The notes under the pieces were generated by a model. That model was not told where the DNA came from. It saw nothing but the letters and a program-made list of their open reading frames with translations, and made no database searches. Below, piece by piece: positions 26,208 through 35,347 of a stretch of DNA of 64,000 nt. The stretch's first letter is position 1. Every line of letters begins with the position of its first letter. The position numbers were made by a program, and so were the translations under genes. Origin of the DNA: Terriglobus albidus (GTDB lineage Bacteria > Acidobacteriota > Terriglobia > Terriglobales > Acidobacteriaceae); the NCBI RefSeq assembly GCF_008000815.1, contig NZ_CP042806.1:3720001-3784000 (forward strand). Direction: 5' to 3'.

Positions 26208-27466
26208 CTAAATTCAAAAAATCCCGTAACCCCTTTTGGGTCATGCTGCTGTTAGGTCTGACATGGCAGAACAACGGCTGCCGGTCTGCCGGGCACAACA
26301 CAGAACCGGCGGAACAGTACCTCAAACTTGCCGTCTCGCTCAGCGAACGAGATCCCGATTTTCTCGATTTCTATACGGGGCCCGAACCGTTGGCGCGGGC
26401 CGCGAAAACTCCCCTCCCATCACTGGAGCAGATCGAGCAGAATGCGAAGCACCTGCAGACACGGCTTCCCAACAGCGGGTTAGGCGCCGAGCGCATTGCT
26501 TTCCTGAATCAACAGCTCAACGCCATGAATCAGCGTGTACGCCAGCTACGCGGTGCGATAGCTGGATTCGATGAAGAGAGTCGGAATTATTTTGGAGTCG
26601 TAGCGCCTCCGGATACCGATGCCGCACAGAGGGCAAAGGTGCGATCCGAAATCGCGGTCCTGATCGGCCCCGGAGCGAAAGCATATAGCGCCTACGAGGC
26701 GGCGTTTGTCGTACCGGCGAAGCAGGTTCCAGTAGTCTTCGAGGCGGCTTTGAAGGTCTGCCGTGAACGGACACTGGCACGTATCCCGATGCCGGCAGGG
26801 GAGCATATTGACGTGACCTATGTTGTCAATAAGCCCTGGGCGGGCTTCAGCCGCTATCTGGGCAATGCCCATAGCCAGATTCAGGTCAATCTTGGATTTC
26901 CGCAGACGCTCGATCGACTGCTTGACCTTGCCTGCCATGAGGGGTATCCCGGCCATCATGTCTTCAACACGCTACGTGAAGAAGCTCTGGTGAAGCAGCG
27001 TCATCAACAGGAATGGGCGGTGCAGCCTACTTTTTCTCCACAATCGTTCGTCAGTGAAGCCGCAGCCAGCTATGCGCCCCAGATGGTGCTGGACGACGCA
27101 GCGCGGGTACAGATCGAGCGTGATGTTTTGTTTCCCATCGCCGGTCTGCCACAGCGCGACATCAAGCGCTACATCCGCGTCGAAGAGCTTATAGCGATGC
27201 TGCATACCGGTGAGCCGGAGATCGCTCGCGAATATCTGGACGGCCGTTTGGAATTTGCCCGCGCGCTGTCGCGATTGGAAGAAGAGTTGCTGATGGAGCA
27301 TGGAGAGACCATGCTGACCTACCTGAACGAATACCGCAGTTATATGCTCACGTACACGGTCGGTCTGGACAGGGTAGCGAAGTACGTCAACGCCGCAGGT
27401 CCGGAGAATCGCTGGCAGCGCTATACCGCTCTTATGACCTCTTCCGTAACCAGTCTTCCTGAGTAA
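26201..27466 (+). CDS. DUF885 family lipoprotein (putative metallo-hydrolase)
   Basis: A 421-residue protein with the DUF885 signature ACHEGYPGHHVF (H246, E247, H252), a HExxxxHH-type zinc-ligand motif. The N-terminus KKSRNPFWVMLLLGLTWQNNGC is a lipoprotein signal with lipidated Cys about residue 27. Start is GTG 26201 because the basic KFKKSR segment precedes the hydrophobic stretch; ATG at 26243 would lose it. No Shine-Dalgarno is evident. DUF885 proteins are believed to be metallopeptidase-like, and their biochemical role is poorly known. It lies upstream of the second M20-like lipoprotein, 88 bases apart, likely in one transcript. Confidence 0.85.
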   Translation: MIAKFKKSRNPFWVMLLLGLTWQNNGCRSAGHNTEPAEQYLKLAVSLSERDPDFLDFYTGPEPLARAAKTPLPSLEQIEQNAKHLQTRLPNSGLGAERIAFLNQQLNAMNQRVRQLRGAIAGFDEESRNYFGVVAPPDTDAAQRAKVRSEIAVLIGPGAKAYSAYEAAFVVPAKQVPVVFEAALKVCRERTLARIPMPAGEHIDVTYVVNKPWAGFSRYLGNAHSQIQVNLGFPQTLDRLLDLACHEGYPGHHVFNTLREEALVKQRHQQEWAVQPTFSPQSFVSEAAASYAPQMVLDDAARVQIERDVLFPIAGLPQRDIKRYIRVEELIAMLHTGEPEIAREYLDGRLEFARALSRLEEELLMEHGETMLTYLNEYRSYMLTYTVGLDRVAKYVNAAGPENRWQRYTALMTSSVTSLPE

Positions 27467-27554
27467 GTGCGCTTGACCGCAAGTGTGAAACGGCCTTAGA
27501 GTCTACCCAACCGGCACTCAACCTGGCCGACCTGCTTACCGAGGACAATCGAAT

Positions 27555-29216
27555 ATGTTTCTGAAGCGCACGCCGTTGTGTCTTTTGGCATCCCTTGTTG
27601 TCTTTACGGGATGCAGCAAGAAGAACTCCAGTACTCCAACTTCTGCGAGTAAGCCGAAGCTCGGTATCCGGGCTCAGGCTGATGAGACAGTTCGTCCCGA
27701 TCTAAGCAAGACGCCGTCGGAACTGAAGAAGGTTTACGACTATATCGATGCCAACATCGATGATCACGTGCTCGACTTCCAGCACTGGATTCAGCAACCC
27801 TCGATCTCAAACTCGGGCGAAGGTATTCCTGAATCGGCCGAGATGGTCAAAGGTATGTTCGACAAACTGGGATGCCAGAGCACCCGCGTCTACGATGTCG
27901 GCATCACGGAATACGGATCACCGGGTAATCCGGTGGTCTACGCAAAATGCGATGAAGGCGCCCCCAAAACGCTGGTCATCTACTGGATGTACGACACGAT
28001 GCCGGTGACGCAGCCGGACCTGTGGGTGGCTCCTCCGTTTGAAGGCCGCCTGGTCGACGGAAAGACTGCCGGTATCGATCCATCGTTCAAGAAGGTCTTG
28101 ATCGGCCGCGGCGCGGTGAACTCCAAAGGGCCGCAGCTGGCGCAGCTTGAAGCCTTCATGTCGATGAAGAAGGTACTGGGCAAGCTCCCCGTCAACCTGA
28201 TCTTCGTCGCGGAAGGCGATGAAGAGCGCATGGATATTGGCCTGCGTAAGTTCATGAAAGACCATCCGGATCTCTTCAAGGGCTCTGACGCGATGCTGCG
28301 CTTCGCCGGCCAGAGTGCGGGTGGAGGAGCCAACATCTCCGGGGGCTCAGAGGGGTGCGTCTATGTGGAACTGACGACCAGCGGAAAGAGCTGGGGCCGC
28401 GGACCGACTGTGTCTGACATCCACGGATCATACAAGCGCTCCGTCGACTCTCCGGCGTGGCGCCACATCAAGATGCTCGGGTCCTTGATCTCCGACGACG
28501 GCAACACGCCGAAGATCGACGGGTTCTTCGAGAACATGCAACCGCTCACCAACCAGGAGACCGATTTGCTAAAGGGCTCCGCCGGAAAGATGAATGTGAA
28601 GTCCGCCGCTGACAACCTCGGCGTGGCGAGGTTTATCTCCGACGATCCCTTCACGATTCAGAAGATGTCGCGCTACGGCACCAGCTTCAATCTCGATGGC
28701 ATCTGGGGCGGCAATATGTATGCTGGCGGCGCCGGCGCGATCTTGCCGAACAAGATCACCTCGAAGCACAACTTCCGCTACATCCCGAACATGAAGGGAA
28801 CCGATATCGTGAAGAAGCTTCGCGCGCAACTCGACAAGAACGGCTACAAAGATGTCGAGGTCAAGCTGATCGGTGATGTGCCCTGGGCGAAGATGAGCTA
28901 CGACTCCGATATTGCCAAAGCCATTATGCAGACCTTCGATGAGTTCGGCATCAACTATCAGAAGCCCCTGGAGCAGGAGACCATCCTTGGCGGTTACTGG
29001 CCTGCCTACTTGTTTTCCAATCAGGAGGTCGGCGATCGCGTTGTCGATGTGAAGATGCCGATCGCGGCTGGTGGCGCTGGCATGGGAGGCCGCGCCCATG
29101 CCGCCAACGAGTACTACATCATCGAAGGCTCCGGAAAGGTCTATGGCCTTGCCGGTGCAGAGAAGTCGGTTGCCGCAACAATCTGGCACTTTGCCAATAC
29201 GCCGAAAGGGAAGTGA
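27555..29216 (+). CDS. M20-fold lipoprotein with altered metal site (paralogue B)
   Basis: A 553-residue lipoprotein; the signal ends VVFTGC with C20 as anchor, then a Ser/Thr linker. It is a close paralogue of the gene at 13922: the WIQQPSISNSGEGIPE, EYGSPGNPVVYAKCDEG and GGNMYAGGAGAILPNK blocks are shared. The same two metal-site changes are seen, with a different residue at the first: YWMYDTMP (M145 for His; in A it is Gln) and RGAVNSKG (N189 for bridging Asp). D147, EGDEE (220-224) and the terminal GRAHAANEYY are kept. A small Gly-rich insertion (SAGGGANISGG) distinguishes it from A. ATG has gagga upstream. It is followed at once by a 19-pair hairpin, then a carboxylesterase. Confidence 0.85.
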   Translation: MFLKRTPLCLLASLVVFTGCSKKNSSTPTSASKPKLGIRAQADETVRPDLSKTPSELKKVYDYIDANIDDHVLDFQHWIQQPSISNSGEGIPESAEMVKGMFDKLGCQSTRVYDVGITEYGSPGNPVVYAKCDEGAPKTLVIYWMYDTMPVTQPDLWVAPPFEGRLVDGKTAGIDPSFKKVLIGRGAVNSKGPQLAQLEAFMSMKKVLGKLPVNLIFVAEGDEERMDIGLRKFMKDHPDLFKGSDAMLRFAGQSAGGGANISGGSEGCVYVELTTSGKSWGRGPTVSDIHGSYKRSVDSPAWRHIKMLGSLISDDGNTPKIDGFFENMQPLTNQETDLLKGSAGKMNVKSAADNLGVARFISDDPFTIQKMSRYGTSFNLDGIWGGNMYAGGAGAILPNKITSKHNFRYIPNMKGTDIVKKLRAQLDKNGYKDVEVKLIGDVPWAKMSYDSDIAKAIMQTFDEFGINYQKPLEQETILGGYWPAYLFSNQEVGDRVVDVKMPIAAGGAGMGGRAHAANEYYIIEGSGKVYGLAGAEKSVAATIWHFANTPKGK

Positions 29217-29218
29217 CG

Positions 29219-29261
29219 ATGATCCCACGTTCAAAGATGATGTCTTTGAGCGTGGGATCAT
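29219..29261 (+). other. 19-pair hairpin after the M20-like lipoprotein B gene
   Basis: ATGATCCCACG (29219-29229), T, TCAAAGA pairs with TCTTTGA, G, CGTGGGATCAT (29243-29261) around loop TGATG. The only non-Watson-Crick pair is T-G. It begins three bases after the stop codon. There is no T-run; it would be a very stable 3' stem on the mRNA. Confidence 0.7.
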
Positions 29262-29336
29262 TCAATGGTTTGAGCCACGCATGGCTCAGGTGCCTTTGTG
29301 TGTATCGGTGTGCTACCGTAGCTCCCGAGGTTCCTC

Positions 29337-30929
29337 ATGGGATTTGCACGCTCTCTGTTTTCGCTCACCGCAACCTTTATCCTTGGAGCATCAGCCTTCG
29401 CAGCAATCGGACCGCAGGTCAAAACGGCCAGTGGCGTTGTTGAAGGAGAACCAACAACAGACGGCAAGGTCATGTCCTACAAAGGCATTCCTTTTGCGGC
29501 TCCTCCGGTAGGGAAACTGCGTTGGGCGCCGCCTGCGCCTGTTGAGCCATGGACCGGTGTACGCTCCGCGCACGACTTCGGATATCACTGCGTGCAATCC
29601 GCCAGTTATGCAGACATGGCTTTTCACGATCCGGGTGCGTCGGAAGATTGCCTGACCCTCAATGTATGGACTCCCGCTGCCTCTGAGACCAGCAAGCTGC
29701 CGGTCATGGTGTGGATCTATGGTGGGGGCTTCTCGGGCGGCAGTACATCGGAACGCCGGCAGGACGGCCAGTATCTTGCCCATCGCAACGTCGTTGTTGT
29801 CTCCATGAACTACCGGCTCGGCATCTTCGGCTTCTTCGTGCATCCGGAACTGACGGCGGAGTCTCCGAATCATGCTTCAGGGAACTACGGTCTTCTGGAC
29901 CAGGCATCAGCCATCCAGTGGGTGAAGCAGAATATCGCAGCGTTTGGTGGAGACCCCTCGAACATCACCATCTTTGGTGAATCGGCAGGCTCGATGTCTG
30001 TCAGCGCGCAGATGGCCTCACCACTCTCAAAAGATCTTATTCAGAAAGCAATCGGCGAGAGCGGAAGCGTGATGACCACCGGCACCTTCCCGATCGAGAG
30101 CCGTGAGCAACGGGAGAAGACGGACTCCGCCTTCGCACTTACGACCTATGGCACGGCGAAGCTTGCGGAACTGCGGCGTATTCCCACAGAAGACATCATT
30201 CGCCCCATCATGGCAACGAGGCCCGGACCTTCTTTCCGCCCGGTCGTCGATGGGTACTTCTTCCCGAAGCCTCCGGCGGAGATCTATGCCGCGGGAGAGC
30301 AAGCCCATATTCCACTGCTCGCAGGATGGAATGCGGATGAGGCTCGTGGAGGGGTGGTTGGTGGAAACAATCGCTTCAGCGCCGAAGGTTTCGCTGCACA
30401 GGCGAATCGTGAGTTCCCAACACAGTCTGCGGAGTTCCTGAAGCTCTACAGCACTGCAACTCCTGAAGACGCAGTGGCGTCTGCCTCCGACTACGCCGGC
30501 GACCGCTTCATCGCCTACTCGACTTGGAAATGGCTGGAAGCGCACACGACTACCGGAACGAAACCGGTCTATCGCTATAAGTTTGCTCTACCGAATCCGG
30601 GTGACCGTTACCACACGCCTGCGGTAGGCGCGTTTCACTCTGACGATATTGAGTATGTCTTCGGGACACTGGACTCCCGTCTGGAGGTTGTTGTGCGCCC
30701 CGAAGATCGCAAGCTCTCAGAGCAGATGCAGGACTACTGGACAAACTTTGCGCGCACCGGCGATCCCAATGGAGCAGGATTGCCAAAGTGGCCCGTATAC
30801 GGCCCGAGCCAGTGGCAGGTGATGGTTCTGGATAAGAACTCAGCAGCGAAGGCCGATTCGCATCGTGACCGCTATCTGTTCCTCGATAACGTATGGAGTA
30901 AAGCGCAGCCTGCGGCCAGACCGCAATGA
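29337..30929 (+). CDS. Type-B carboxylesterase, exported
   Basis: A 530-residue alpha/beta-hydrolase of the carboxylesterase/PnbA family. Signal peptide (LFSLTATFILGASAFA). Oxyanion loop VWIYGGGFSGGS, nucleophile elbow GESAGS with S216, acidic residue likely in GWNADEARGG, and catalytic His in GAFHSDDIEYVFG. The N-terminal GVVEGEPTTDGKVMSYKGIPFA and SEDCLTLNVW blocks are diagnostic. It probably cleaves carboxyl esters in the periplasm; the natural substrate is unknown. It follows the M20-like lipoprotein by 120 bases including a strong hairpin, and is the last gene before tRNA-Val. Confidence 0.93.
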   Translation: MGFARSLFSLTATFILGASAFAAIGPQVKTASGVVEGEPTTDGKVMSYKGIPFAAPPVGKLRWAPPAPVEPWTGVRSAHDFGYHCVQSASYADMAFHDPGASEDCLTLNVWTPAASETSKLPVMVWIYGGGFSGGSTSERRQDGQYLAHRNVVVVSMNYRLGIFGFFVHPELTAESPNHASGNYGLLDQASAIQWVKQNIAAFGGDPSNITIFGESAGSMSVSAQMASPLSKDLIQKAIGESGSVMTTGTFPIESREQREKTDSAFALTTYGTAKLAELRRIPTEDIIRPIMATRPGPSFRPVVDGYFFPKPPAEIYAAGEQAHIPLLAGWNADEARGGVVGGNNRFSAEGFAAQANREFPTQSAEFLKLYSTATPEDAVASASDYAGDRFIAYSTWKWLEAHTTTGTKPVYRYKFALPNPGDRYHTPAVGAFHSDDIEYVFGTLDSRLEVVVRPEDRKLSEQMQDYWTNFARTGDPNGAGLPKWPVYGPSQWQVMVLDKNSAAKADSHRDRYLFLDNVWSKAQPAARPQ

Positions 30930-30994
30930 TGGATGAAGGAATGTAAAGACGAGGCAGTCATCCACACAAATTTGCGATAAACTTATGGAGGAAT

Positions 30995-31071
<77 letters not shown>

Positions 31072-31168
31072 TTCCCCAACAATCGATTGCAGCCAAGACG
31101 AAAGTCTTCCGTATTGAGGTGCGCTCCAGCTAAGATGCTGGGAACGTCACGTACGGACGACCCCAAGC

Positions 31169-32326
31169 TTGCAACGATTCCGCCTTACACGTCACCAGAG
31201 CGCTTCGAACAAAACACCGCGACAGATCAATCTGTCGCTGGTCTTCAATCTTGTCCGCACACGCCAACCCGTCTCCAGAGCCGAACTCTCGCGTCTCTCC
31301 GGTCTGCAGCGCAGTACGGTCTCGCTGATCGTAGAAGAACTGATCTCGGGTGGGTGGATCATTGAAGGCGAAGTCGGCCGCTTGCCTCGTGGGCGACGTC
31401 CAACCTTCCTTCAGGTGAATGACAAACGCGCTGTCCTGGCACTCGATATTCATCCGGCACAGACAACGCTCGGTATCGTCGATCTTGGCGGCCGGGTGAT
31501 TTCGCAGAGCATTGTCCCACTCCCCGATGACTCCAAGCTGGCGATGAACGCCATCATCAAGGCCGTCAAACGCATGGTAGATACACATCCGGAACGCGCC
31601 CTGGACGGCATCGGCATCTGTGTCCCGGGCCGTGCTGACCTTGATCAGCAGAAGCTGATCTTTGCTCCGAACCTCCATTGGCCGGTGCTGGCTGTTAAGC
31701 AGCGCATCGAGCGAGCCACGGGGCTGCGCGTTGAGATGGACAATGTCGCTAACGCATGCGCTCTCTCCGAGGTCTGGTTTGGAGAAAGCGATGGGATGCA
31801 CGATCTTGTCGTTGTGAACGTTGCAGAGGGAATCGGCACAGGCATCTTCGCCAACGGTCGGCTTCTCCGCGGTGAGGCTGGTATGGCCGGCGAGTTCGGT
31901 CATGTGCAGATGGAAGAGGGCGGACCGGCATGTGCCTGCGGTAGCCATGGCTGCTGGGAAGTCACCGCTTCTAACCGTGCAGCACTGCGCTATTACGAGC
32001 AGCAGGGAGGCGGCAGCCGTCTTGCTGCCTTCGATACCCTGTTGCATCTGGCGCAGATCGGAGAAGAGCACGCCGTTGCCGCCATCCAGACAATGGCCCG
32101 CTGCCTCGGCAGGGGGCTGCGCATGATAGCCTCAGGCCTTGCGCCAAGCGAGATCGTGATCGTTGGTGATATCACCACGGTCTGGCAACTGGTCTCACCG
32201 GTTATCGAAGAAGAGATGCGGCGGAATGCTTTCCACAGCGGTCCCAGGCTTCGTCCGGCATTCGAGGGAAGTCTGGCGCGTCTGCGTAGCGCCGTGGCTC
32301 TCGTAATGAATGACCGTGCGTTGTAG
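31169..32326 (+). CDS. ROK family transcriptional regulator (NagC/XylR-like)
   Basis: A 385-residue regulator with an N-terminal winged helix (about 30-75: VSRAELSRLSGLQRSTVSLI) and a C-terminal sugar-kinase-like ROK domain (DIHPAQTTLGIVDLGG; GIGICVPGRAD; GEFGHVQMEEGG). The zinc motif of ROK proteins is present as CACGSHGCWE. Members repress sugar-utilisation genes and respond to free or phosphorylated sugars. No ATG is available in frame before the HTH; TTG at 31169 is the only plausible initiator, as an in-frame stop lies at 31115. Its DNA target is not identifiable; no sugar catabolic genes are adjacent. Confidence 0.9.
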   Translation: MQRFRLTRHQSASNKTPRQINLSLVFNLVRTRQPVSRAELSRLSGLQRSTVSLIVEELISGGWIIEGEVGRLPRGRRPTFLQVNDKRAVLALDIHPAQTTLGIVDLGGRVISQSIVPLPDDSKLAMNAIIKAVKRMVDTHPERALDGIGICVPGRADLDQQKLIFAPNLHWPVLAVKQRIERATGLRVEMDNVANACALSEVWFGESDGMHDLVVVNVAEGIGTGIFANGRLLRGEAGMAGEFGHVQMEEGGPACACGSHGCWEVTASNRAALRYYEQQGGGSRLAAFDTLLHLAQIGEEHAVAAIQTMARCLGRGLRMIASGLAPSEIVIVGDITTVWQLVSPVIEEEMRRNAFHSGPRLRPAFEGSLARLRSAVALVMNDRAL

Positions 32327-32331
32327 GGTAT

Positions 32332-32916
32332 TTATTTGACGGTCACAGCCCCATCGACATCCACAACCAGCGTTCCCTGCTCAATCAGCATGGAGTGAAT
32401 CTTCAAGCGCTCCAACGCCAGCATATATCCGGTTGAGGTGCCTGATTTTGTCAGCGCCTGGCGCAACAGATCGGCGGCATTGACCTTCATGTTCTGCGGC
32501 AACTTGCGGCTAAGAAAGGGAACCAGAAGAAAGCCCAACTCCTTTGAGGTGCTGAGCTGGTCGATGTGAGTATCGCGGAAGCCGATGGTCTCACCTTCGG
32601 CCTCCGGCAGCATGGATACATCGGCATCCGTCGTCAATCCCACACCGATACAAGCGCCGCGCAACCCAGCGCCAACGCGGGACCTTGTGTGGACGGTGAC
32701 GATGATGCGGTCATCTTTGAAGCTGACGTGGGGTTTTTCAGCATAGACGTAGCAGGCTGAAGCAGCATCGCCGCGCAGATAGTAGCGGCCATCGGGTGTA
32801 TTGAATAACTGTTGTTTTAGGGTGCGCTCCAATGCATCGGCTGAGATCTTCAGCTCAATGGCATGAGCGCTTACCGCCATTGCCAGCAGGAAGAGAACAA
32901 CGATCCGTCGCTTCAC
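32332..32916 (-). CDS. Exported protein of unknown function
   Basis: A 194-residue protein with a signal peptide (MKRRIVVLFLLAMAVSAHA). The mature part alternates short strands and amphipathic segments (LKISADALERTLKQQLF; VDVDGAVTVK at the end), reminiscent of YceB/DUF1439-like periplasmic lipid-binding folds, but I see no diagnostic motif. Two Cys (SACYVY and RGACIG) could form a disulfide. It is convergent with the ROK regulator, five bases apart, and about 80 bases from the peptidoglycan-binding gene on the same strand. Confidence 0.7.
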   Translation of the reverse strand: MKRRIVVLFLLAMAVSAHAIELKISADALERTLKQQLFNTPDGRYYLRGDAASACYVYAEKPHVSFKDDRIIVTVHTRSRVGAGLRGACIGVGLTTDADVSMLPEAEGETIGFRDTHIDQLSTSKELGFLLVPFLSRKLPQNMKVNAADLLRQALTKSGTSTGYMLALERLKIHSMLIEQGTLVVDVDGAVTVK

Positions 32917-32994
32917 TCTTCAAGACTATCGTGCCCAAACGCAGATCGGGAGAACCGAAGGCTCTCTCGATCGTAAATCTTCCGGAAACGGGTC

Positions 32995-33411
32995 TTATCT
33001 CGATCCGAGCGTCGACACTGTGTTATCAGAGGCTGTAGCCGGGGTCTCCTGATGTGGTCCGAGGCCCAGCTTGATCAACGCGCGAGAGTCCGGAACCAGC
33101 TTGGTCTGCCAGCCATTGTCAGATTGCAGCTTCTGCATTGCGGCTTCCGTTGAAGAATCCCAGTGGCCGCTCGGGTCGCCATTCAGGTAACCCGCCTTGA
33201 TCAGGGCCTGTTGGATTTCGGCGGCCCGGTTGTCAGCAATGCCACGCTGGCCAGGCTTGAACGTGGTATGCCGTATCGTTCCCGGCTTGCTTGATTTCTT
33301 CTGGACATGTGGAGCCGTTGGACCCCGCCGTGAACGCATCATCGCGTGGGATGGGACAACGGTAACGACTGCAAGCGTAACGATAAATAAGACTTGGGAA
33401 ATACGCATCAT
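32995..33411 (-). CDS. Exported peptidoglycan-binding-domain protein
   Basis: A 138-residue protein with a signal peptide (MMRISQVLFIVTLAVVTVVPSHA), a basic linker (RSRRGPTAPHVQKKSSKPG) and a PG_binding_1-type three-helix domain (AAEIQQALIKAGYLNGDPSG, then STEAAMQKLQSDNGW). The ATG at 33411 has aggtg six bases upstream; the frame is open to 33525 but that extension is unlikely. It likely anchors to cell-wall glycan; no catalytic domain is attached. Confidence 0.85.
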   Translation of the reverse strand: MMRISQVLFIVTLAVVTVVPSHAMMRSRRGPTAPHVQKKSSKPGTIRHTTFKPGQRGIADNRAAEIQQALIKAGYLNGDPSGHWDSSTEAAMQKLQSDNGWQTKLVPDSRALIKLGLGPHQETPATASDNTVSTLGSR

Positions 33412-33510
33412 TCCAACACCTGCAACGCCTGGTATCAGGCGATTTTCCAATTCTGTCTGACCTTGATTTGCTTTCAAGGTTACTGACAAAGTAAACCCTC
33501 GGCAACAGAA

Positions 33511-33552
33511 AAAGAAGCGGCGCAAAGGGCGGATTTCCCGTTTTGCGCCGCT
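33511..33552 (-). terminator. Intrinsic terminator of the htrA-like gene
   Basis: Stem AGCGGCGCAAA (33516-33526) / TTTGCGCCGCT (33542-33552), followed on the minus strand by TCTTTTTC. Confidence 0.88.
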
Positions 33553-33575
33553 GTGTTCTGCGAGTGGATTGCAGG

Positions 33576-35171
33576 CTACGGCAGGGTACCGCCCACGTAA
33601 TTGTTGCCGCCAGTCGGAGAGTTCGGCGTACGAACCAGGAAGGCCACATCATCGCCCGACTTCAGGCTCTTGATGGCTGCCTGGAAGCTGGCCATATCGG
33701 TTACCGGCTTGCGGTTAATCTCAACGATTATCTGTCCACGACCCAGTCCGATCTCGTCTGCAAACGATCCCGGCTTCAGGGCGGAAACGACAACTCCACC
33801 TTTGATGCCGAGCTTAGTTGCCAAGTTGTTCGGCAGAGCACTGACGGTCAGGCCCAGCTTATCGGCAGAGACATCAGAAGATTGAGCCTCTTGTGAGTCG
33901 TCCTGCCCATTGCCATTGAGATCGGCGAAGATCTTCGAGCGGTCGCCAATAGAAACCGTTGTCGAGGCGGCCTTCCCATCGCGCAGATAGCCCAGCTTGA
34001 CTGTCGATCCCGGGCGGCGGGCTGCGATGTCGTTCACCAGGTCATCGCCGTCCTTGATCTTCCGGCCGTCGATCGACTCGATCACGTCACCCGGCTGCAG
34101 GCCGGCCTTCTCCGCCGGTCCGCCCTTGCTGACAGTGCTGACAATGACGCCAGAACCGTACATGCGGGCGACCGCCGAGGGGATGTTCGACTGGAAGCTG
34201 ATTCCGATCGATCCACGGGTCACCTTATGTTCCGGTCCGATGAGCATGTTGTAGACATTGACCACGGTGTTCGCCGGCATGGCGAAGCCGACACCCTGGG
34301 AACCCATCGACTGCGTGTAGATCGCGGTATTGATGCCGACGACAGCGCCCGTCATATCCACCAGCGGACCACCGGAGTTACCCGGGTTGATGGCCGCATC
34401 GGTCTGAATGAAGCGCTGAAACTGATTTTGCGCAAAACCGCTCTGCGAGGGTTCGTTAATCTGACGGCCCTTTGCGGAGATGATACCGGCCGATACCGTC
34501 TGCGACAGACCGAACGGGCTGCCGATCGCCAGCACCCAGTCGCCGACCTGTGCGCCTTCGCTGTTTCCGAGCTTGATGGTCGGAAGGGGAGTCGTAGCGT
34601 CGATCTTGATGACCGCGATATCGGTGTCCTTATCCGTGCCAATCACCTTGGCCGGACGTCCCGGCTCGCTCTCCGAATCGGTCGATAGCTTGACGAAGAT
34701 CTTGTCGGCTTTCTCCACCACGTGATTATTGGTGATGATGTAGCCCTTCGAATCGACGATAAAGCCGGAGCCCAGAGCTCTGCGCTCGCCGCCCGCGCCA
34801 TCATCGTCATCGTCATCACCACCGCCAGGATTTCCGCCGAAGAACCGGTTAAAGAAGTCCTGCATATCCTGCTGATCCTGACTGCCATTACCGGTACCAC
34901 GACGACGGCGTTGGGCAGCCTGCTTCGGCAGGCTCTCGGTGTTGATATTGACCACCGCGGGTCCAACCATCTTGGCAATCTTCGCAAAGCCATTGCCCAC
35001 GCTCTGGGGCTCAGGAATACGCAGAGGCGTCGCGTCGGAGGACTCCTGAGCTTCTTTGCCATGAACCTTTGCGGTCAGAACCGAGCCGGCCACAATGCCG
35101 ACCGACAGCGTTGCAAGCAACGCGAAGGTCGAAGTCAGACGACGGGCCTGAATCCGTTCCCACAGTGACAT
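33576..35171 (-). CDS. Do/HtrA-family periplasmic serine protease
   Basis: Membrane-anchored or exported quality-control protease of 531 residues. Numbering from the upstream ATG at 35183: hydrophobic segment 18-38, protease domain about 60-290 with catalytic H154 (ITNNHVV), D188 (DTDIAVIK) and S270 (NPGNSGGPL), then two PDZ domains (GLQPGDVIESIDG and GFADEIGLGRGQIIVEI-like blocks). The LA loop carries a run of six Asp flanked by Gly (about 120-132). The ATG at 35171 has GGAGA six bases upstream and is preferred over 35183. It is a monocistronic gene with its own terminator. Confidence 0.95.
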   Translation of the reverse strand: MSLWERIQARRLTSTFALLATLSVGIVAGSVLTAKVHGKEAQESSDATPLRIPEPQSVGNGFAKIAKMVGPAVVNINTESLPKQAAQRRRRGTGNGSQDQQDMQDFFNRFFGGNPGGGDDDDDDGAGGERRALGSGFIVDSKGYIITNNHVVEKADKIFVKLSTDSESEPGRPAKVIGTDKDTDIAVIKIDATTPLPTIKLGNSEGAQVGDWVLAIGSPFGLSQTVSAGIISAKGRQINEPSQSGFAQNQFQRFIQTDAAINPGNSGGPLVDMTGAVVGINTAIYTQSMGSQGVGFAMPANTVVNVYNMLIGPEHKVTRGSIGISFQSNIPSAVARMYGSGVIVSTVSKGGPAEKAGLQPGDVIESIDGRKIKDGDDLVNDIAARRPGSTVKLGYLRDGKAASTTVSIGDRSKIFADLNGNGQDDSQEAQSSDVSADKLGLTVSALPNNLATKLGIKGGVVVSALKPGSFADEIGLGRGQIIVEINRKPVTDMASFQAAIKSLKSGDDVAFLVRTPNSPTGGNNYVGGTLP

Positions 35172-35347
35172 CTTTTTCTCCATGTAGTGTTGTTTCCCTC
35201 AAAAAAGCACGCGCGCGAAAGCCACCACGCAATACGCCAGTATATCGCCGAAAATGGGCATTTTTGGTGCCTCGCGCCATTCACAGGTTTAGACGCTGAT
35301 TAACCCGAAAGGCGTTTTGTGCAATTCGAACGAGTGGTCTGGCCACG

